This document shows positions 39,518 through 53,921 of a DNA stretch of 64,000 bases, piece after piece; within the stretch, counting starts at the first letter, position 1; the number at the start of each line of letters is the position of its first letter. The notes beneath the pieces are model-generated. The model made no database searches. It saw only the letters and a program-made list of their open reading frames with translations, and was not told where the DNA came from. The DNA is from Streptomyces fungicidicus (GTDB taxonomy: Bacteria > Actinomycetota > Actinomycetes > Streptomycetales > Streptomycetaceae), in the NCBI RefSeq assembly GCF_003665435.1, contig NZ_CP023407.1, forward strand, positions 2,046,001 through 2,110,000, read 5' to 3'. The position numbers were made by a program, and so were the translations under genes.

Positions 39518-41446
39518 GTGGATACGACCCTTCAGGACCCCCTGGTCGGGCAGGTGCTCGACGGCCGGTATCGCGTCGAGGCGCGGATCGCGGTCGGCGG
39601 TATGGCCACGGTCTACCGGGCCGTGGACACCCGTCTGGACCGCGTCCTCGCGCTCAAGGTGATGCACCCCTCCCTCGCCGCGGACCGCTCGTTCGTCGAG
39701 CGCTTCATCCGCGAGGCGAAGTCCGTCGCCCGTCTGGCCCACCCGAACGTGGTGCAGGTCTTCGACCAGGGCACCGAGGGGACGTACGTCTATCTGGCGA
39801 TGGAGTACATCGCCGGCTGCACCCTGCGCGACGTGCTGCGCGAGCGCGGCGCGCTCCAGCCGCGGGCCGCGCTGGACATCCTGGAGCCGGTGCTCGCCGC
39901 GCTCGGCGCCGCGCACCGGGCGGGCTTCGTGCACCGGGACATGAAGCCCGAGAACGTGCTGATCGGGGACGACGGCCGGGTCAAGGTCGCCGACTTCGGT
40001 CTGGTCCGCGCCGTGGACACGGTGACGAACACGACGGGCACCGTGCTGGGCACGGTCTCGTACCTGGCCCCGGAGCAGATCGAGAACGGCATCGCCGACC
40101 CCCGCGTGGACGTCTACGCCTGCGGCATCCTGCTGTACGAGATGCTGACCGGCGAGAAGCCGCACGACGGCGACTCCCCCGCGATCGTGCTCTACAAGCA
40201 TCTCCACGAGGACGTGCCGGCCCCGTCGGCCGCCGTGCCCGGCATGGCGTACGAACTGGACGAGCTGGTCGCGTCGGCGACCGCCCGCAACCCCGCGATC
40301 CGCCCGCAGGACGCGGTGGCGCTGCTCGCCCAGGTCCGCGCGGGGCGCGCCCGGCTCACCGCGGAGCAGCTCGACGCGGTGCCGCCGCAGGCGCTGACGT
40401 CGGAGCACGACAACGCGGAGGACCGCACGAGCGTCATCCCTCGCGCGCTGACGGTGCCGCGCCCGCTGCCCGTCGACGAGGAGGGCGAGGGCGCGGGCTC
40501 CCCGCAGCACACCAGCCGTCTGCAGTCGCCGCCGCCGCTGCCGCCCCGGCGCCGGACGGGGCTGCGGCGCGGCCCGATGGCCGTCGTCGTGGCCGTGCTC
40601 CTGGCGCTGGGCGTCGGCACGGGCATCTGGTACATCAACTCCGGCCAGTTCACCAAGGTCCCGCCGCTGCTGGCGAAGACCGAGAAGGAGGCCCGGGACC
40701 GGCTGGCGACGGCCGGGCTGGACGTGGGCGAGGTGAACGAGGCGTTCAGCGACACGGTCGAGCGGGGCACGGTGATCAGCACCGATCCGAAGGCGGGGGC
40801 CCGCATCCGCAGCCACGACCCGGTGGCGCTGACCCTCTCCAAGGGTCCGGAGACCGTGCGGCTGCCCGACCTCGACGGCTACCCGCTGGACAGGGCGCGG
40901 GACGTGCTGAAGGACGAGGGCCTGGAGCCCGGCATGGTCACCCGTGAGTTCAGCGACGGCGTGCCCCGGGGCTCGGTGATCTCCACGAAGCCCGGCAAGG
41001 GCACCAAGGTCCGCGCGGGCTCGGCGGTGGCGCTGACCGTGAGCAAGGGCAGCCCGGTGGACGTGCCCGATGTGACCGGCGACGACCTGGCGGACGCCCG
41101 CGCCGGGCTGGAGGAGGCCGGCCTCAAGGTGAAGATCGCCCCCGAGCGGGTCAACTCCGAGCACGATGCCGGCCAGGTGGCCCGGCAGAACCCGGGCGAG
41201 GGCCGTCAGGTCGCCGAGGGCGACACCGTGACGCTGACGCTGTCCAAGGGCCCGGAGATGGTCGAGGTGCCGGACGTGGTCGGCGACAGCGTCGACGACG
41301 CCAGGTCGCGGCTGGAGGGCGCCGGGTTCCGGGTGAAGGAGGACCGCGGACTGCTCGGCCTGTTCGGCGACACCGTCCGGAGCCAGTCCGTGGACGGCGG
41401 GGACACCGCGCCCAGGGGTTCGACGATCACCATCGAGATCCGCTGA
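39518..41446 (+). CDS. PASTA-domain Ser/Thr protein kinase (PknL/PknB type)
   Basis: 642 residues from GTG 39518. The kinase domain (about 17-280) has ATP Lys K47 in LALKVMHPS, catalytic loop HRDMKPEN with D141, and DFG at 159-161. A Pro/Arg-rich linker precedes one membrane helix (about 350-370). Four extracytoplasmic PASTA repeats follow, each ending in a TLSKG or TVSKG-type strand. Such kinases sense muropeptides or lipid II and tune cell wall synthesis. Context with an Rv2175c homologue suggests the PknL-like branch, although the four PASTA units are more like PknB. Confidence 0.95.
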   Translation: MDTTLQDPLVGQVLDGRYRVEARIAVGGMATVYRAVDTRLDRVLALKVMHPSLAADRSFVERFIREAKSVARLAHPNVVQVFDQGTEGTYVYLAMEYIAGCTLRDVLRERGALQPRAALDILEPVLAALGAAHRAGFVHRDMKPENVLIGDDGRVKVADFGLVRAVDTVTNTTGTVLGTVSYLAPEQIENGIADPRVDVYACGILLYEMLTGEKPHDGDSPAIVLYKHLHEDVPAPSAAVPGMAYELDELVASATARNPAIRPQDAVALLAQVRAGRARLTAEQLDAVPPQALTSEHDNAEDRTSVIPRALTVPRPLPVDEEGEGAGSPQHTSRLQSPPPLPPRRRTGLRRGPMAVVVAVLLALGVGTGIWYINSGQFTKVPPLLAKTEKEARDRLATAGLDVGEVNEAFSDTVERGTVISTDPKAGARIRSHDPVALTLSKGPETVRLPDLDGYPLDRARDVLKDEGLEPGMVTREFSDGVPRGSVISTKPGKGTKVRAGSAVALTVSKGSPVDVPDVTGDDLADARAGLEEAGLKVKIAPERVNSEHDAGQVARQNPGEGRQVAEGDTVTLTLSKGPEMVEVPDVVGDSVDDARSRLEGAGFRVKEDRGLLGLFGDTVRSQSVDGGDTAPRGSTITIEIR

Positions 41447-41480
41447 CGGACCGCCCCGGCGCTCATGACACCCTTGACGG

Positions 41481-42359
41481 GTGAAGAGTCACCTGTCCGG
41501 CCCCGCCCGCAACCCGGTCGGCGGCCATGTCCCGGTGGCCGGCGGCCTGCACTCCGTCGGCCTGTCCTACGCCCGTGAGCTGAACGCCGAGACCGTGCAG
41601 GTCTTCGTGGCCAACCCGCGCGGCTGGGCCACCCCGTCCGGCAGTCCGAAGCAGGACGAGGCGTTCCGCGAGGCGTGCGCGGCCGGGTCGATCCCGGCCT
41701 ATGTGCACGCCCCGTACCTGATCAACTTCGGGTCGCACACCGAGGCGACCGTCGAGCGGTCCGTGGAGTCGCTGCGGCACTCGCTGCGGCGCGGCCGGGA
41801 GATCGGCGCGCTGGGCGTGGTGGTGCACACGGGCAGCGCGACCGGCGGGCGGGAGCGGCCGGTGGCGCTGCGGCAGGTGCGGGAACACCTGCTGCCGCTG
41901 CTCGACGAGCTCACCCATGACGACGACCCGTTCCTGCTGCTGGAGTCGACGGCCGGCCAGGGCGCCTCGCTGTGCTCGCGGACCTGGGACTTCGGGCCGT
42001 ACTTCGAGGCGCTGGACGCCCATCCGAAGCTGGGCGTCTGCCTGGACACCTGCCATGTCTTCGCGGCCGGGCACGACCTGGCCGAGCCCGGCGGGATGCA
42101 CCGGACGCTGGATCTGCTGGTGGACACCGTCGGCGAGGGACGGCTGAAGCTGATCCACGCCAACGACTCCCTGGATGTGGCCGGCGCGCACAAGGACCGT
42201 CACGCGAACATCGGCGCCGGACACATCGGCGAGGACCCGTTCCGGGCGCTGATGACGCACCCGGCGACCGAGGGCGTGCCGCTGGTCATCGAGACGCCCG
42301 GCGGCAAGGAGGGACATGCGGCGGACGTGGAGCGGCTGAAGAAGCTGCGCGACGGCTGA
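41481..42359 (+). CDS. Endonuclease IV-type (AP endonuclease 2 family) TIM-barrel protein
   Basis: 292 residues from GTG 41481. Endonuclease IV incises abasic sites using three zinc ions. The metal-binding segments are recognisable: VHAPYLINFGS, VVHTGSA, LLLESTAGQG, GVCLDTCHVFAAG, HANDSLDVAGAHKDRHANIG and VIETPGG. The length is usual. It lies downstream of the kinase gene (34-nt gap) and may be cotranscribed. Confidence 0.92.
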   Translation: MKSHLSGPARNPVGGHVPVAGGLHSVGLSYARELNAETVQVFVANPRGWATPSGSPKQDEAFREACAAGSIPAYVHAPYLINFGSHTEATVERSVESLRHSLRRGREIGALGVVVHTGSATGGRERPVALRQVREHLLPLLDELTHDDDPFLLLESTAGQGASLCSRTWDFGPYFEALDAHPKLGVCLDTCHVFAAGHDLAEPGGMHRTLDLLVDTVGEGRLKLIHANDSLDVAGAHKDRHANIGAGHIGEDPFRALMTHPATEGVPLVIETPGGKEGHAADVERLKKLRDG

Positions 42360-42375
42360 CCGGCCCGGCGGGCGC

Positions 42376-43023
42376 TCAGAGCTCGGGGCCGTCCCCGGGC
42401 TCCTCCTGGTAGGAGTAGCGCTGCTCGCTCCAGGGGTCGCCGATGTTGTGGTAGCCGCGCTCCTCCCAGAAGCCCCGGCGGTCGGCGGTCATGTACTCCA
42501 CTCCGCGGACCCACTTGGGGCCCTTCCACGCGTACAGATGGGGGACGACCAGGCGCAGCGGGAAGCCGTGCTCGGCGGTGAGCAGCTCGCCGTCCTTGTG
42601 GGTGGCGAAGAGGGCGCGCTCGGAGGTGAAGTCGGCGAGCCGCAGGTTGGAGCTGAAGCCGTACTCCGCCCAGACCATCACATGGGTGACGTCCGGCGCG
42701 GGCGGGGCGATGTCCACGATGGTGCGCGCCGGGATGCCGCCCCACTCGGCGCCGACCATGCTGAACTTGGTGACGCAGTGCAGGTCGGCCACGACGGTGG
42801 TGTACGGCAGGGCCGTGAACTCCTCGTGGTTCCAGCAGTGCTTCTCACCGTCGGCGGTGGCGCCGAAGACCCGGAAGTCCCAGCGTTCGGGCCGGAACTT
42901 GGGGACCGGCCCGTAGTGCGTGACCGGCCAGCCCCGCTGCAGCCGCTGCCCCGGCGGGAGCTCGGATCGCGCCGCTCCTTCTGATGCGCGCTCCCCCGAT
43001 TCGCGTTCCGCCGGCTGACCCAT
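42376..43023 (-). CDS. Sulfite-oxidase-like molybdopterin oxidoreductase
   Basis: 215 residues from ATG 43023, preceded by AGGATGGGG. This is the compact YuiH-type sulfite oxidase family, a single molybdopterin domain without a haem or dimerisation domain. The Mo-binding Cys lies in VADLHCVTKFS. Other family motifs are HYGPVPKFRPERWDFRVFG, PLRLVVPHLYAWKGPKWVRG and FWEERGYH. No secretion signal is seen. The substrate is unknown. Confidence 0.9.
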   Translation of the reverse strand: MGQPAERESGERASEGAARSELPPGQRLQRGWPVTHYGPVPKFRPERWDFRVFGATADGEKHCWNHEEFTALPYTTVVADLHCVTKFSMVGAEWGGIPARTIVDIAPPAPDVTHVMVWAEYGFSSNLRLADFTSERALFATHKDGELLTAEHGFPLRLVVPHLYAWKGPKWVRGVEYMTADRRGFWEERGYHNIGDPWSEQRYSYQEEPGDGPEL

Positions 43024-43208
43024 GTCCCCATCCTGACAGACCGGTGACGATGCCCCTGAACCGGGCCCCGCAGATTCGGTCAAACAGGCACATATGGCAC
43101 CCAGTGCGGACTTACTTACTAAGTGAAGACTTACTGGACGATCTTCCCCGCCGGTGGAATCATGCGCCCCATCCTTGCCTGTCCCCCCGCACGGAAGGAG
43201 CCCATGCG

Positions 43209-43727
43209 ATGCAGGGCGACCCCGAGGTCATCGAGTTCCTGAACGAGCAGCTGACCGCCGAGCTCACGGCGATCAACCAGTACTTCCTGCACTCGAAACT
43301 GCAGGACCACAAGGGCTGGACGAAACTCGCCGAGTACACGCGCGCCGAGTCGTTCGACGAGATGCGCCACGCCGAGGTGCTCACCGACCGCATCCTGCTG
43401 ATCGACGGCCTGCCGAACTACCAGCGGCTGTTCCACGTCCGGGTCGGCCAGACGGTGACCGAGATGTTCCAGGCGGACCGCGAGGTCGAACTCGAGGCGA
43501 TCGACCGGCTGCGCCGCGGGGTGGACGTCATGCGCACCAAGGGCGACATCACGTCGGCCAACATCTTCGAGGCGATCCTGGCCGACGAGGAGCACCACAT
43601 CGACTACCTGGAGACCCAGCTGGACCTGATCGAGAAGCTGGGCGAGTCGCTGTACCTGTCGACGGTCGTCGAGCAGTCCCAGCCCGACCCGTCGGGCCCG
43701 GGGACCAGCGGCTTCTCGACGCGGTAG
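43209..43727 (+). CDS. bfr: Bacterioferritin
   Basis: 172 residues, from ATG 43209 with AAGGAG 8 nt upstream. It is an iron-storage 24-mer with haem at subunit interfaces. The ferroxidase residues lie in NEQLTAELTAINQY, ESFDEMRHAE (with the haem Met) and ADEEHHIDYLETQL. A short Ser/Gly/Pro tail (161-172) is extra. It converges with bfd, with only 9 nt between the stops. Confidence 0.97.
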   Translation: MQGDPEVIEFLNEQLTAELTAINQYFLHSKLQDHKGWTKLAEYTRAESFDEMRHAEVLTDRILLIDGLPNYQRLFHVRVGQTVTEMFQADREVELEAIDRLRRGVDVMRTKGDITSANIFEAILADEEHHIDYLETQLDLIEKLGESLYLSTVVEQSQPDPSGPGTSGFSTR

Positions 43728-43736
43728 CGGAAGGGG

Positions 43737-43964
43737 CTAGGCGGCCTTCGGGAGCTCCGCCGTGAGCGGCGCCTCGCCCTGGTCGACGAGCTGACGGCGC
43801 GGGCAGGAACCGCGGCCCAGCAGCGCCTGGATGCGCCGCACGCAGCCGCCGCAGTCGGTGCCGGCCTTGCAGGCGGAGGCGATCTGCCGGGGCGTGCACG
43901 CTCCGGCGTCCGCGTGACTCTTCACCTGTTCCTCGGTCACACCGAAGCAACTGCAGACGAACAC
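43737..43964 (-). CDS. bfd: Bacterioferritin-associated ferredoxin
   Basis: 75 residues. Cys 4, 6, 38 and 41 (MFVCSCF ... CGGC) bind the [2Fe-2S] cluster that reduces the Bfr core to release iron. The start is GTG 43964: a near-perfect ribosome site GGGAGGTGA ends 5 nt upstream and would itself overlap the alternative GTG at 43973, which has no room for a site. The promoter region contains an iron box. Confidence 0.93.
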   Translation of the reverse strand: MFVCSCFGVTEEQVKSHADAGACTPRQIASACKAGTDCGGCVRRIQALLGRGSCPRRQLVDQGEAPLTAELPKAA

Positions 43965-44012
43965 GCGGTTCACCTCCCGAAAGGGTACTGGCCGAGCCTG
44001 CCCCGACCCCTG

Positions 44013-44031
44013 ATCGGTGAGGCTAACCTAA
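44013..44031. promoter_or_regulatory. Iron box (DmdR1/IdeR-type) upstream of bfd
   Basis: The 19-bp sequence ending GGCTAACCTAA matches 16 of 19 positions of TTAGGTTAGGCTAACCTAA, with a perfect right half. It lies about 50-65 nt upstream of the bfd start. Iron-dependent control of iron release fits the gene's role. Confidence 0.8.
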
Positions 44032-44061
44032 CCTTACCTGCCGCCCCCGACCCACAGAAGA

Positions 44062-44100
44062 GGGGTGGGACGCGCTCCGCTGTGATACGCGCCCCACCCC
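44062..44100. terminator. Hairpin downstream of the DAHP synthase gene
   Basis: The arms 44062-44074 and 44088-44100 pair over 13 bp with one mismatch, about 25 nt after the stop of the minus-strand gene. Confidence 0.7.
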
Positions 44101-44125
44101 GCGCCGGTCTCACCGGCGGATCCCG

Positions 44126-49358
<5,233 letters not shown>

Positions 49359-49362
<4 letters not shown>

Positions 49363-50600
49363 CGCTGTTCCGCCTTCCCCCGCGGGTCGTCCGTTTCCTG
49401 CTTGTCCTTGGGCACCCTGAGTTCGACCTCCGTGCCCTGCCCCGGCACCGAGACCAGTTCCGCGCTGCCGCCGAGGTCGCGGAGGCGGCCCCGGATCGAC
49501 AGGGCCACGCCGAGCCGTCCCTCCCCTTCCGCCTGGGCGAGCCGGCCCTCGGGGATGCCGGGCCCGTCGTCGCGGACGGTGACGATCACCTCGTCCGGTT
49601 CGTCCTCGACGAGGATCCAGGCGCGGGCGTCCTCCCCGGCGTGCCTGCGGACGTTGTCCAGGGCGGCCCCGACGGCGGCGGCCACCTCCCGCGCGGCGTC
49701 CGGTGCGAGCCGGACCGGCGCGCCGGGCTCGGCGAGGCTGACCAGGGCTCCGGCGTAGGGGGCGAGCAGTGTGCGCAGGTCGGCCGGGCGGCCGTCCACG
49801 GCGCCGTCCGCGTCCACGGCGCCTACGGCGGCGTCCTCCGGGGTGCGGGGGACGGGCACGAGCCCGCCGGAGACCAGGGTGCGCAGCGCCACTTCCTGCT
49901 CGCCGGCCATCCGGCCCAGTTCGGCGGCCTCCCCGCCGATCACCGCGCCGCGCCGCTGCACCATCGCCAGCACCTGGAGCACGCTGTCGTGGATGTCCCG
50001 CGCGAGCCGCTCCCGCTCCCTGGTCGCGGCCTCGATCTCCAGGGCGCGGGCGAGGGTGCGCTCGGAGGCGCGGGCGACCTCGACGACGTAGCCGATGGCG
50101 ATGGAGGCGACCCAGACGAGGAGCACGTTGTGCACGGTGTCGCGGGCCGGGCCGCCGCGTTCGACCAGGTTGGCGACGGCGACGAGGGTGGAGGCGAGGG
50201 CCGCCCAGCGCCAGCCGCCCTTGATGGCGAACGCCAGCACCGAGCCGGCGGTCCAGATGGACGGCAGGGTCGGGCCGCCCGCCTCGACCCGTTCGGGTGA
50301 GTCGGCGACCGGTGTGAGCAGGATGCCGGCGAGCGCGATGGTCAGGTCGGCGGCGAGGAAGCGCTTGGTGCAGGCGGCGGCGCCGGCGGTCCTGGGCAGC
50401 GTGGCGAGGGTCCACACCGCGAGGACGGTGAAGTAGCCGACGGCGAGCCAGGGGCGGGGGAACTTCTCGTGGGCGCTGGCGAACAGACCGATCGCGTAGA
50501 CGAGGGTGAGGATCCGGTAGCCGGTGAGCGCGCGCCACAGCGGCTGCTCCACCGACATGCGCATCACACTCTCGCGCACGGCTTTCTCGCGCCTGGCCAT
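49359..50600 (-). CDS. macS: MacS-family sensor histidine kinase
   Basis: 413 residues from ATG 50600 (GTG 50609 is an alternative three codons upstream, but with poorer spacing). Several N-terminal membrane helices (about 25-185) form the sensor. The HisKA_3 phosphoacceptor His is in ARDIHDSVLQVLAMV. The ATPase domain has the N box ALDNVRRHAGED and G boxes VRDDGPGIPEG and GRLGVALSIRGR. It passes phosphate to the overlapping response regulator. Confidence 0.92.
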
Positions 50601-50625
50601 GTCCCCCACTCCCCCGAGCCCCCGA

Positions 50626-51444
50626 CTAGGGGTCGGACCGTCGCCCGTCCTGCTCCCGGTCGGCCTGCTCCATCGCGGCCTTCAGCTTCTCGGCCTGCTC
50701 CTTCTCCGCGCGGGCGAGGGCGGCCTTCGCCGCCTTCTCCGCTTCCTTCTCGGCCTTGGCCGCCTCCGTGAGCTGCCGCTTCATGGCGGTGGCGTACATG
50801 TCGACGTACTCCTGGCCGGACAGCTTCATGATCTCGTACATGACCTCGTCGGTCACCGCGCGCAGCACGAAGCGGTCGTGCTCCATGCCCTGGTAGCGGC
50901 TGAAGTCCAGCGGCTTACCGATCCGGATGCCGGGCTTCATCAGCTTGGGCATCACCTGCCCCGGCGGCTGGATCTTCTCCGTGTCGATCATGGCGACGGG
51001 GATGACGGGCGCGCCGGTGGCCAGCGCCACGCGCGCGAGGCCGCCGGGCTTGCCCCGGTAGAGGCGGCCGTCGGGCGAGCGGGTGCCCTCCGGGTAGATC
51101 CCGAACAGCTCGCCGCGCTCCAGCACCTCTATGCCGCTCTTGATCGCCGCCTCGCCCGCGCCGCGCGCACCCGAGCGGTCCACCGGGAGCTGGCCCACGC
51201 CCTTGAAGAAGGCGGCCGTCAGCCGGCCCTTCACGCCCGGGGTGGTGAAGTACTCGGCCTTGGCGATGAAGGTGACCTTGCGGTCCAGGACGGCCGGCAG
51301 GAAGAAGGAGTCGGAGAACGACAGGTGGTTGCTGGCCAGGACGGCCGGTCCCTCGGCGGGTACGTTCTCCAGGCCCTCCACCCAGGGCCTGAAGGCGAGC
51401 TTCAGCGGCCCTCCGATGGCGACCTTCATCGTGCCGTACAACAA
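50626..51444 (-). CDS. 1-acyl-glycerol-3-phosphate acyltransferase-like protein
   Basis: 272 residues from TTG 51444, chosen because GGGAGG lies 7 nt upstream; the next ATG (51429) is too far from it. The acyltransferase motifs are NHLSFSD (block I, HxxxxD), GVKGRLTAAFFKGVGQLPVDR and YPEGTRSPDG. The C-terminus is an unusual Lys/Glu/Ala-rich helix (about 222-260). M. tuberculosis Rv2182c is the positional counterpart. It acts in phospholipid synthesis at the membrane. Confidence 0.92.
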   Translation of the reverse strand: MLYGTMKVAIGGPLKLAFRPWVEGLENVPAEGPAVLASNHLSFSDSFFLPAVLDRKVTFIAKAEYFTTPGVKGRLTAAFFKGVGQLPVDRSGARGAGEAAIKSGIEVLERGELFGIYPEGTRSPDGRLYRGKPGGLARVALATGAPVIPVAMIDTEKIQPPGQVMPKLMKPGIRIGKPLDFSRYQGMEHDRFVLRAVTDEVMYEIMKLSGQEYVDMYATAMKRQLTEAAKAEKEAEKAAKAALARAEKEQAEKLKAAMEQADREQDGRRSDP

Positions 51445-51628
51445 CCGAGTGCCTCCCGTGCGTGTTGGTCAGACCATATCCCGGAGCGCCGTCAATGGAC
51501 CCGACGGCCCTGGTCGGTGTCAGTGCGGTCGCGTACGGTGAAGGTCCTGCAGTCCGCGTGCGCCCCCCGCCGCGGCCGTCGTGACGTGCCAGACCTTGCC
51601 AGACCTTCCTACGAACAGGAGGCCGAAG

Positions 51629-52426
51629 GTGCCGCTCCTGACCGGAGCCGAGCCGTTCCGCCACGAGGGCGGGGAGACCGCCGTCCTCCTCTGCCACGGC
51701 TTCACCGGTTCGCCGCAGTCGCTGCGCCCCTGGGCCGAGCATCTCGCCGCCCGCGGCCTGACCGTCTCGCTGCCGCTGCTGCCCGGGCACGGCACGCGCT
51801 GGCAGGACCTCGGGGTCACCGGCTGGCAGGACTGGTACGCGGAGGTGGACCGCGAGCTGCGGGCGCTGCGGGAGCGCGGCGACCGGGTCTTCGTGGCGGG
51901 TCTGTCGATGGGCGGCGCGCTGGCGCTGCGGCTGGCCGCGCGGCACGGCGACGCGGTGAGCGGGGTGATGGTCGTCAACCCGGCGAACAAGGTGCACGGC
52001 GTGGCCGCGCACGCCCTTCCCGTGCTCCGCCACTTCGTCCCGGCGACGAAGGGCATCGCGAGCGACATCGCCAAGCCGCTGAGCAGGGAGCTCGGCTACG
52101 ACCGGGTGCCGCTGCACGCGGCGCACTCGCTGCGGAACTTCTTCCGGCTCGTCGACGGCGAGCTGCCCGGGGTCACCCAGCCGCTGCTGCTGATGCGCAG
52201 CCCGCAGGACCATGTGGTGCCCCCGGCGGACTCGGCGCGGATCCTCGGCCGGGTGTCCTCGGTGGACGTGACGGAGGTACTCCTGGAACAGAGCTACCAC
52301 GTGGCGACGTTGGACCATGACGCGGAGCGGATCTTCCGGGAGAGCACCGCGTTCATCGGCCGGCTCGCACCCGGCGCCGTCAGAGAGTCCGGTCTGGGCA
52401 AGGAAGGGACGACCGCAGGTGGCTGA
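51629..52426 (+). CDS. Alpha/beta hydrolase (carboxylesterase/lipase-like)
   Basis: 265 residues from GTG 51629, with AGGAGG 6 nt upstream. The oxyanion segment is VLLCHGFTGSPQSLRP, the nucleophile elbow FVAGLSMGGALALRL, the acid in MRSPQDHVVPP and the His near SYHVATLDHD. This resembles the monoacylglycerol lipase/carboxylesterase Est30 family. The next gene starts inside its last codons. Confidence 0.92.
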   Translation: MPLLTGAEPFRHEGGETAVLLCHGFTGSPQSLRPWAEHLAARGLTVSLPLLPGHGTRWQDLGVTGWQDWYAEVDRELRALRERGDRVFVAGLSMGGALALRLAARHGDAVSGVMVVNPANKVHGVAAHALPVLRHFVPATKGIASDIAKPLSRELGYDRVPLHAAHSLRNFFRLVDGELPGVTQPLLLMRSPQDHVVPPADSARILGRVSSVDVTEVLLEQSYHVATLDHDAERIFRESTAFIGRLAPGAVRESGLGKEGTTAGG

Positions 52427-53012
52427 GCACGACTCGGACCGCGAGGACCGCGAGGACCGGGAGCCCGAGGAGAAGGGGGTTCCCTTCGACGAGGCGGCCG
52501 CGTGGGAGGCGATCGTCGCCGGCTACGGGGACGAGCCGCCGGACCCGCCGGGCGCCAAGCCGTTCAAGTCGGTCGAGGACCTGGCGCTGCTGGAGCCCGA
52601 GACCAACGACGACGTGACGGAGACGGAGGCGGACGCGCCGCGGAAGGCCGAGGACGAGCCTGCCAAGCCGCTGGGCGGCTCCGTCTCCTTCGCGCCCGGT
52701 GTCGGCGGCCCGCGCGACTACAGCGTGCGGGAGCCCTCGGACGACGACCTCGACGCGACCGACGAGGGCCACTTCGTCCCGCCGGAGCCGCCCCCGCTCC
52801 CGGACGCCGACGTCACGTCGAAGTTCGCGTGGCTGGGGGTGCTGGGCGGCCCGCTTCTGCTGCTGCTGGCGATACTGCTGGGCTGGGAGATGTCCTGGTG
52901 GCTGACCACGCTGTGCATCGGCGGCTTCCTGGGCGGATTCGCCACGCTGGTGATGCGGATGCGCACGGACGACGAGGACGACGACGACCCGGGCCGGGGC
53001 GCGGTGGTCTGA
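52419..53012 (+). CDS. Acidic membrane protein of unknown function
   Basis: 197 residues from GTG 52419, overlapping the hydrolase gene by 8 nt. A long Asp/Glu/Pro-rich hydrophilic N-terminus (1-130) is followed by two closely spaced membrane helices (about 136-156 and 160-180) and an acidic tail. No enzyme motif is visible. The tight overlap suggests a link to the hydrolase. Confidence 0.82.
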   Translation: MAEHDSDREDREDREPEEKGVPFDEAAAWEAIVAGYGDEPPDPPGAKPFKSVEDLALLEPETNDDVTETEADAPRKAEDEPAKPLGGSVSFAPGVGGPRDYSVREPSDDDLDATDEGHFVPPEPPPLPDADVTSKFAWLGVLGGPLLLLLAILLGWEMSWWLTTLCIGGFLGGFATLVMRMRTDDEDDDDPGRGAVV

Positions 53013-53018
53013 CCCGCT

Positions 53019-53771
53019 CTAGGCGGGAACCCTGACGGCGGCCAGCACCGGGAGGTGGTCCGTGGCCGCCGCGAGGTCGCTTCCGCTCACCCCGGGCTGT
53101 TCGAGCGGTACCCCGCAGCCCAGCACCCGCACGCCCTTGGTGGCGAGGAGGGCGTCGATCCGCCGGTGCGGTGCGTCGCGGACCCAGGTGTGCTCGCCGC
53201 CCCAGGGGGCCGCGGCCCAGCAGTCGGTGAGGGACTCTGTCAGCCGCCGGAACGTGCGTCCGTCCGGCCGCTCGTTGAGGTCCCCGCCCGCGACCGCGTG
53301 CTCGGTCCCCATCGCGGCGAGCCGGTCGAGGAGCATGCCGCCCTGCTCGTACCGCTCGTCCTGGCGCAGGGACAGGTGACAGCTCAGCACCCCGAGCCGG
53401 GCGCCGCCGAACCGGACGACGGCGGTGGCGAACCCGCGCCGGTGCTGTCCGGGCGTGAGCGGCAGCAGCACGTCCTCCGTCCGCTCGACGGTGGCCCGCA
53501 GCGAACAGAGGATCGCGGGCCCCGCGGCGGTGGCTCCCCCGGTGAGGACGACGAGGCCCGTCTCCGAGGCGAGCCGGGCGAGCTTCTTCCGCCACCGGAA
53601 GAACCGGGGCGCTTCCTGGAGCAGCACCAGATCGGGTGCGCAGGCGCCGATCACCCGGGCGAGCGCCCCGGTGTCGTCCCGCATCGAACGGATGTTGTAG
53701 CTGAGCACCCGGATGACGGCCGAACCGTCGGACTCGGTCCGGGAGTCGGGCAGCAGCGGAGTCGTCGCCAT
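53019..53771 (-). CDS. Endonuclease/exonuclease/phosphatase-fold protein
   Basis: 250 residues. The EEP-superfamily metal and catalytic motifs are VLSYNIRSM, LVLLQEAPR (metal Glu), GVLSCHLSLRQDERYEQ, AVAGGDLNERP and the C-terminal ATDHLPVLA (His-Asp). Members cut DNA, RNA or phosphoesters; no signal peptide is seen here. ATG 53771 is preferred because TATGTT lies 7 nt upstream and no ribosome site is present; ATG 53783 is in frame but lies inside this box. It converges with the acidic membrane protein gene. Confidence 0.87.
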   Translation of the reverse strand: MATTPLLPDSRTESDGSAVIRVLSYNIRSMRDDTGALARVIGACAPDLVLLQEAPRFFRWRKKLARLASETGLVVLTGGATAAGPAILCSLRATVERTEDVLLPLTPGQHRRGFATAVVRFGGARLGVLSCHLSLRQDERYEQGGMLLDRLAAMGTEHAVAGGDLNERPDGRTFRRLTESLTDCWAAAPWGGEHTWVRDAPHRRIDALLATKGVRVLGCGVPLEQPGVSGSDLAAATDHLPVLAAVRVPA

Positions 53772-53778
53772 GGGGATC

Positions 53779-53784
53779 AACATA
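53779..53784 (-). promoter_or_regulatory. Candidate -10 box of a leaderless promoter (EEP protein)
   Basis: On the minus strand TATGTT ends 7 nt before ATG 53771. Confidence 0.5.
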
Positions 53785-53816
53785 CGCCGACCGGTCGCGG
53801 GGCGAGGGCGGCTGCG

Positions 53817-53903
53817 CCGCCGTTTCCCGGCCGGGGGATGAGGCGGGCGGCCGGGAAACGGCGGCGCCCGCCGTCCCCGGCCGGGGGATCAGGCGGGCGC
53901 CGC
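53817..53903. repeat. Duplicated hairpin between glkA and the EEP gene
   Basis: A 24-nt unit (one base differs) occurs at 53826-53849 and 53876-53899, 50 nt apart. The first copy is enclosed in a perfect 16-bp stem (53817-53832 / 53849-53864). The second is enclosed in a different 12-bp stem (53861-53872 / 53892-53903). It probably terminates glkA, whose stop is 19 nt away. Confidence 0.75.
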
Positions 53904-53921
53904 CGTGCACGTGGAGGGGTG

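Noticed and set aside
53772..53783. EEP gene start at ATG 53783
   Set aside because: It falls within the TATGTT box that best explains a leaderless start at ATG 53771, and has no ribosome site.
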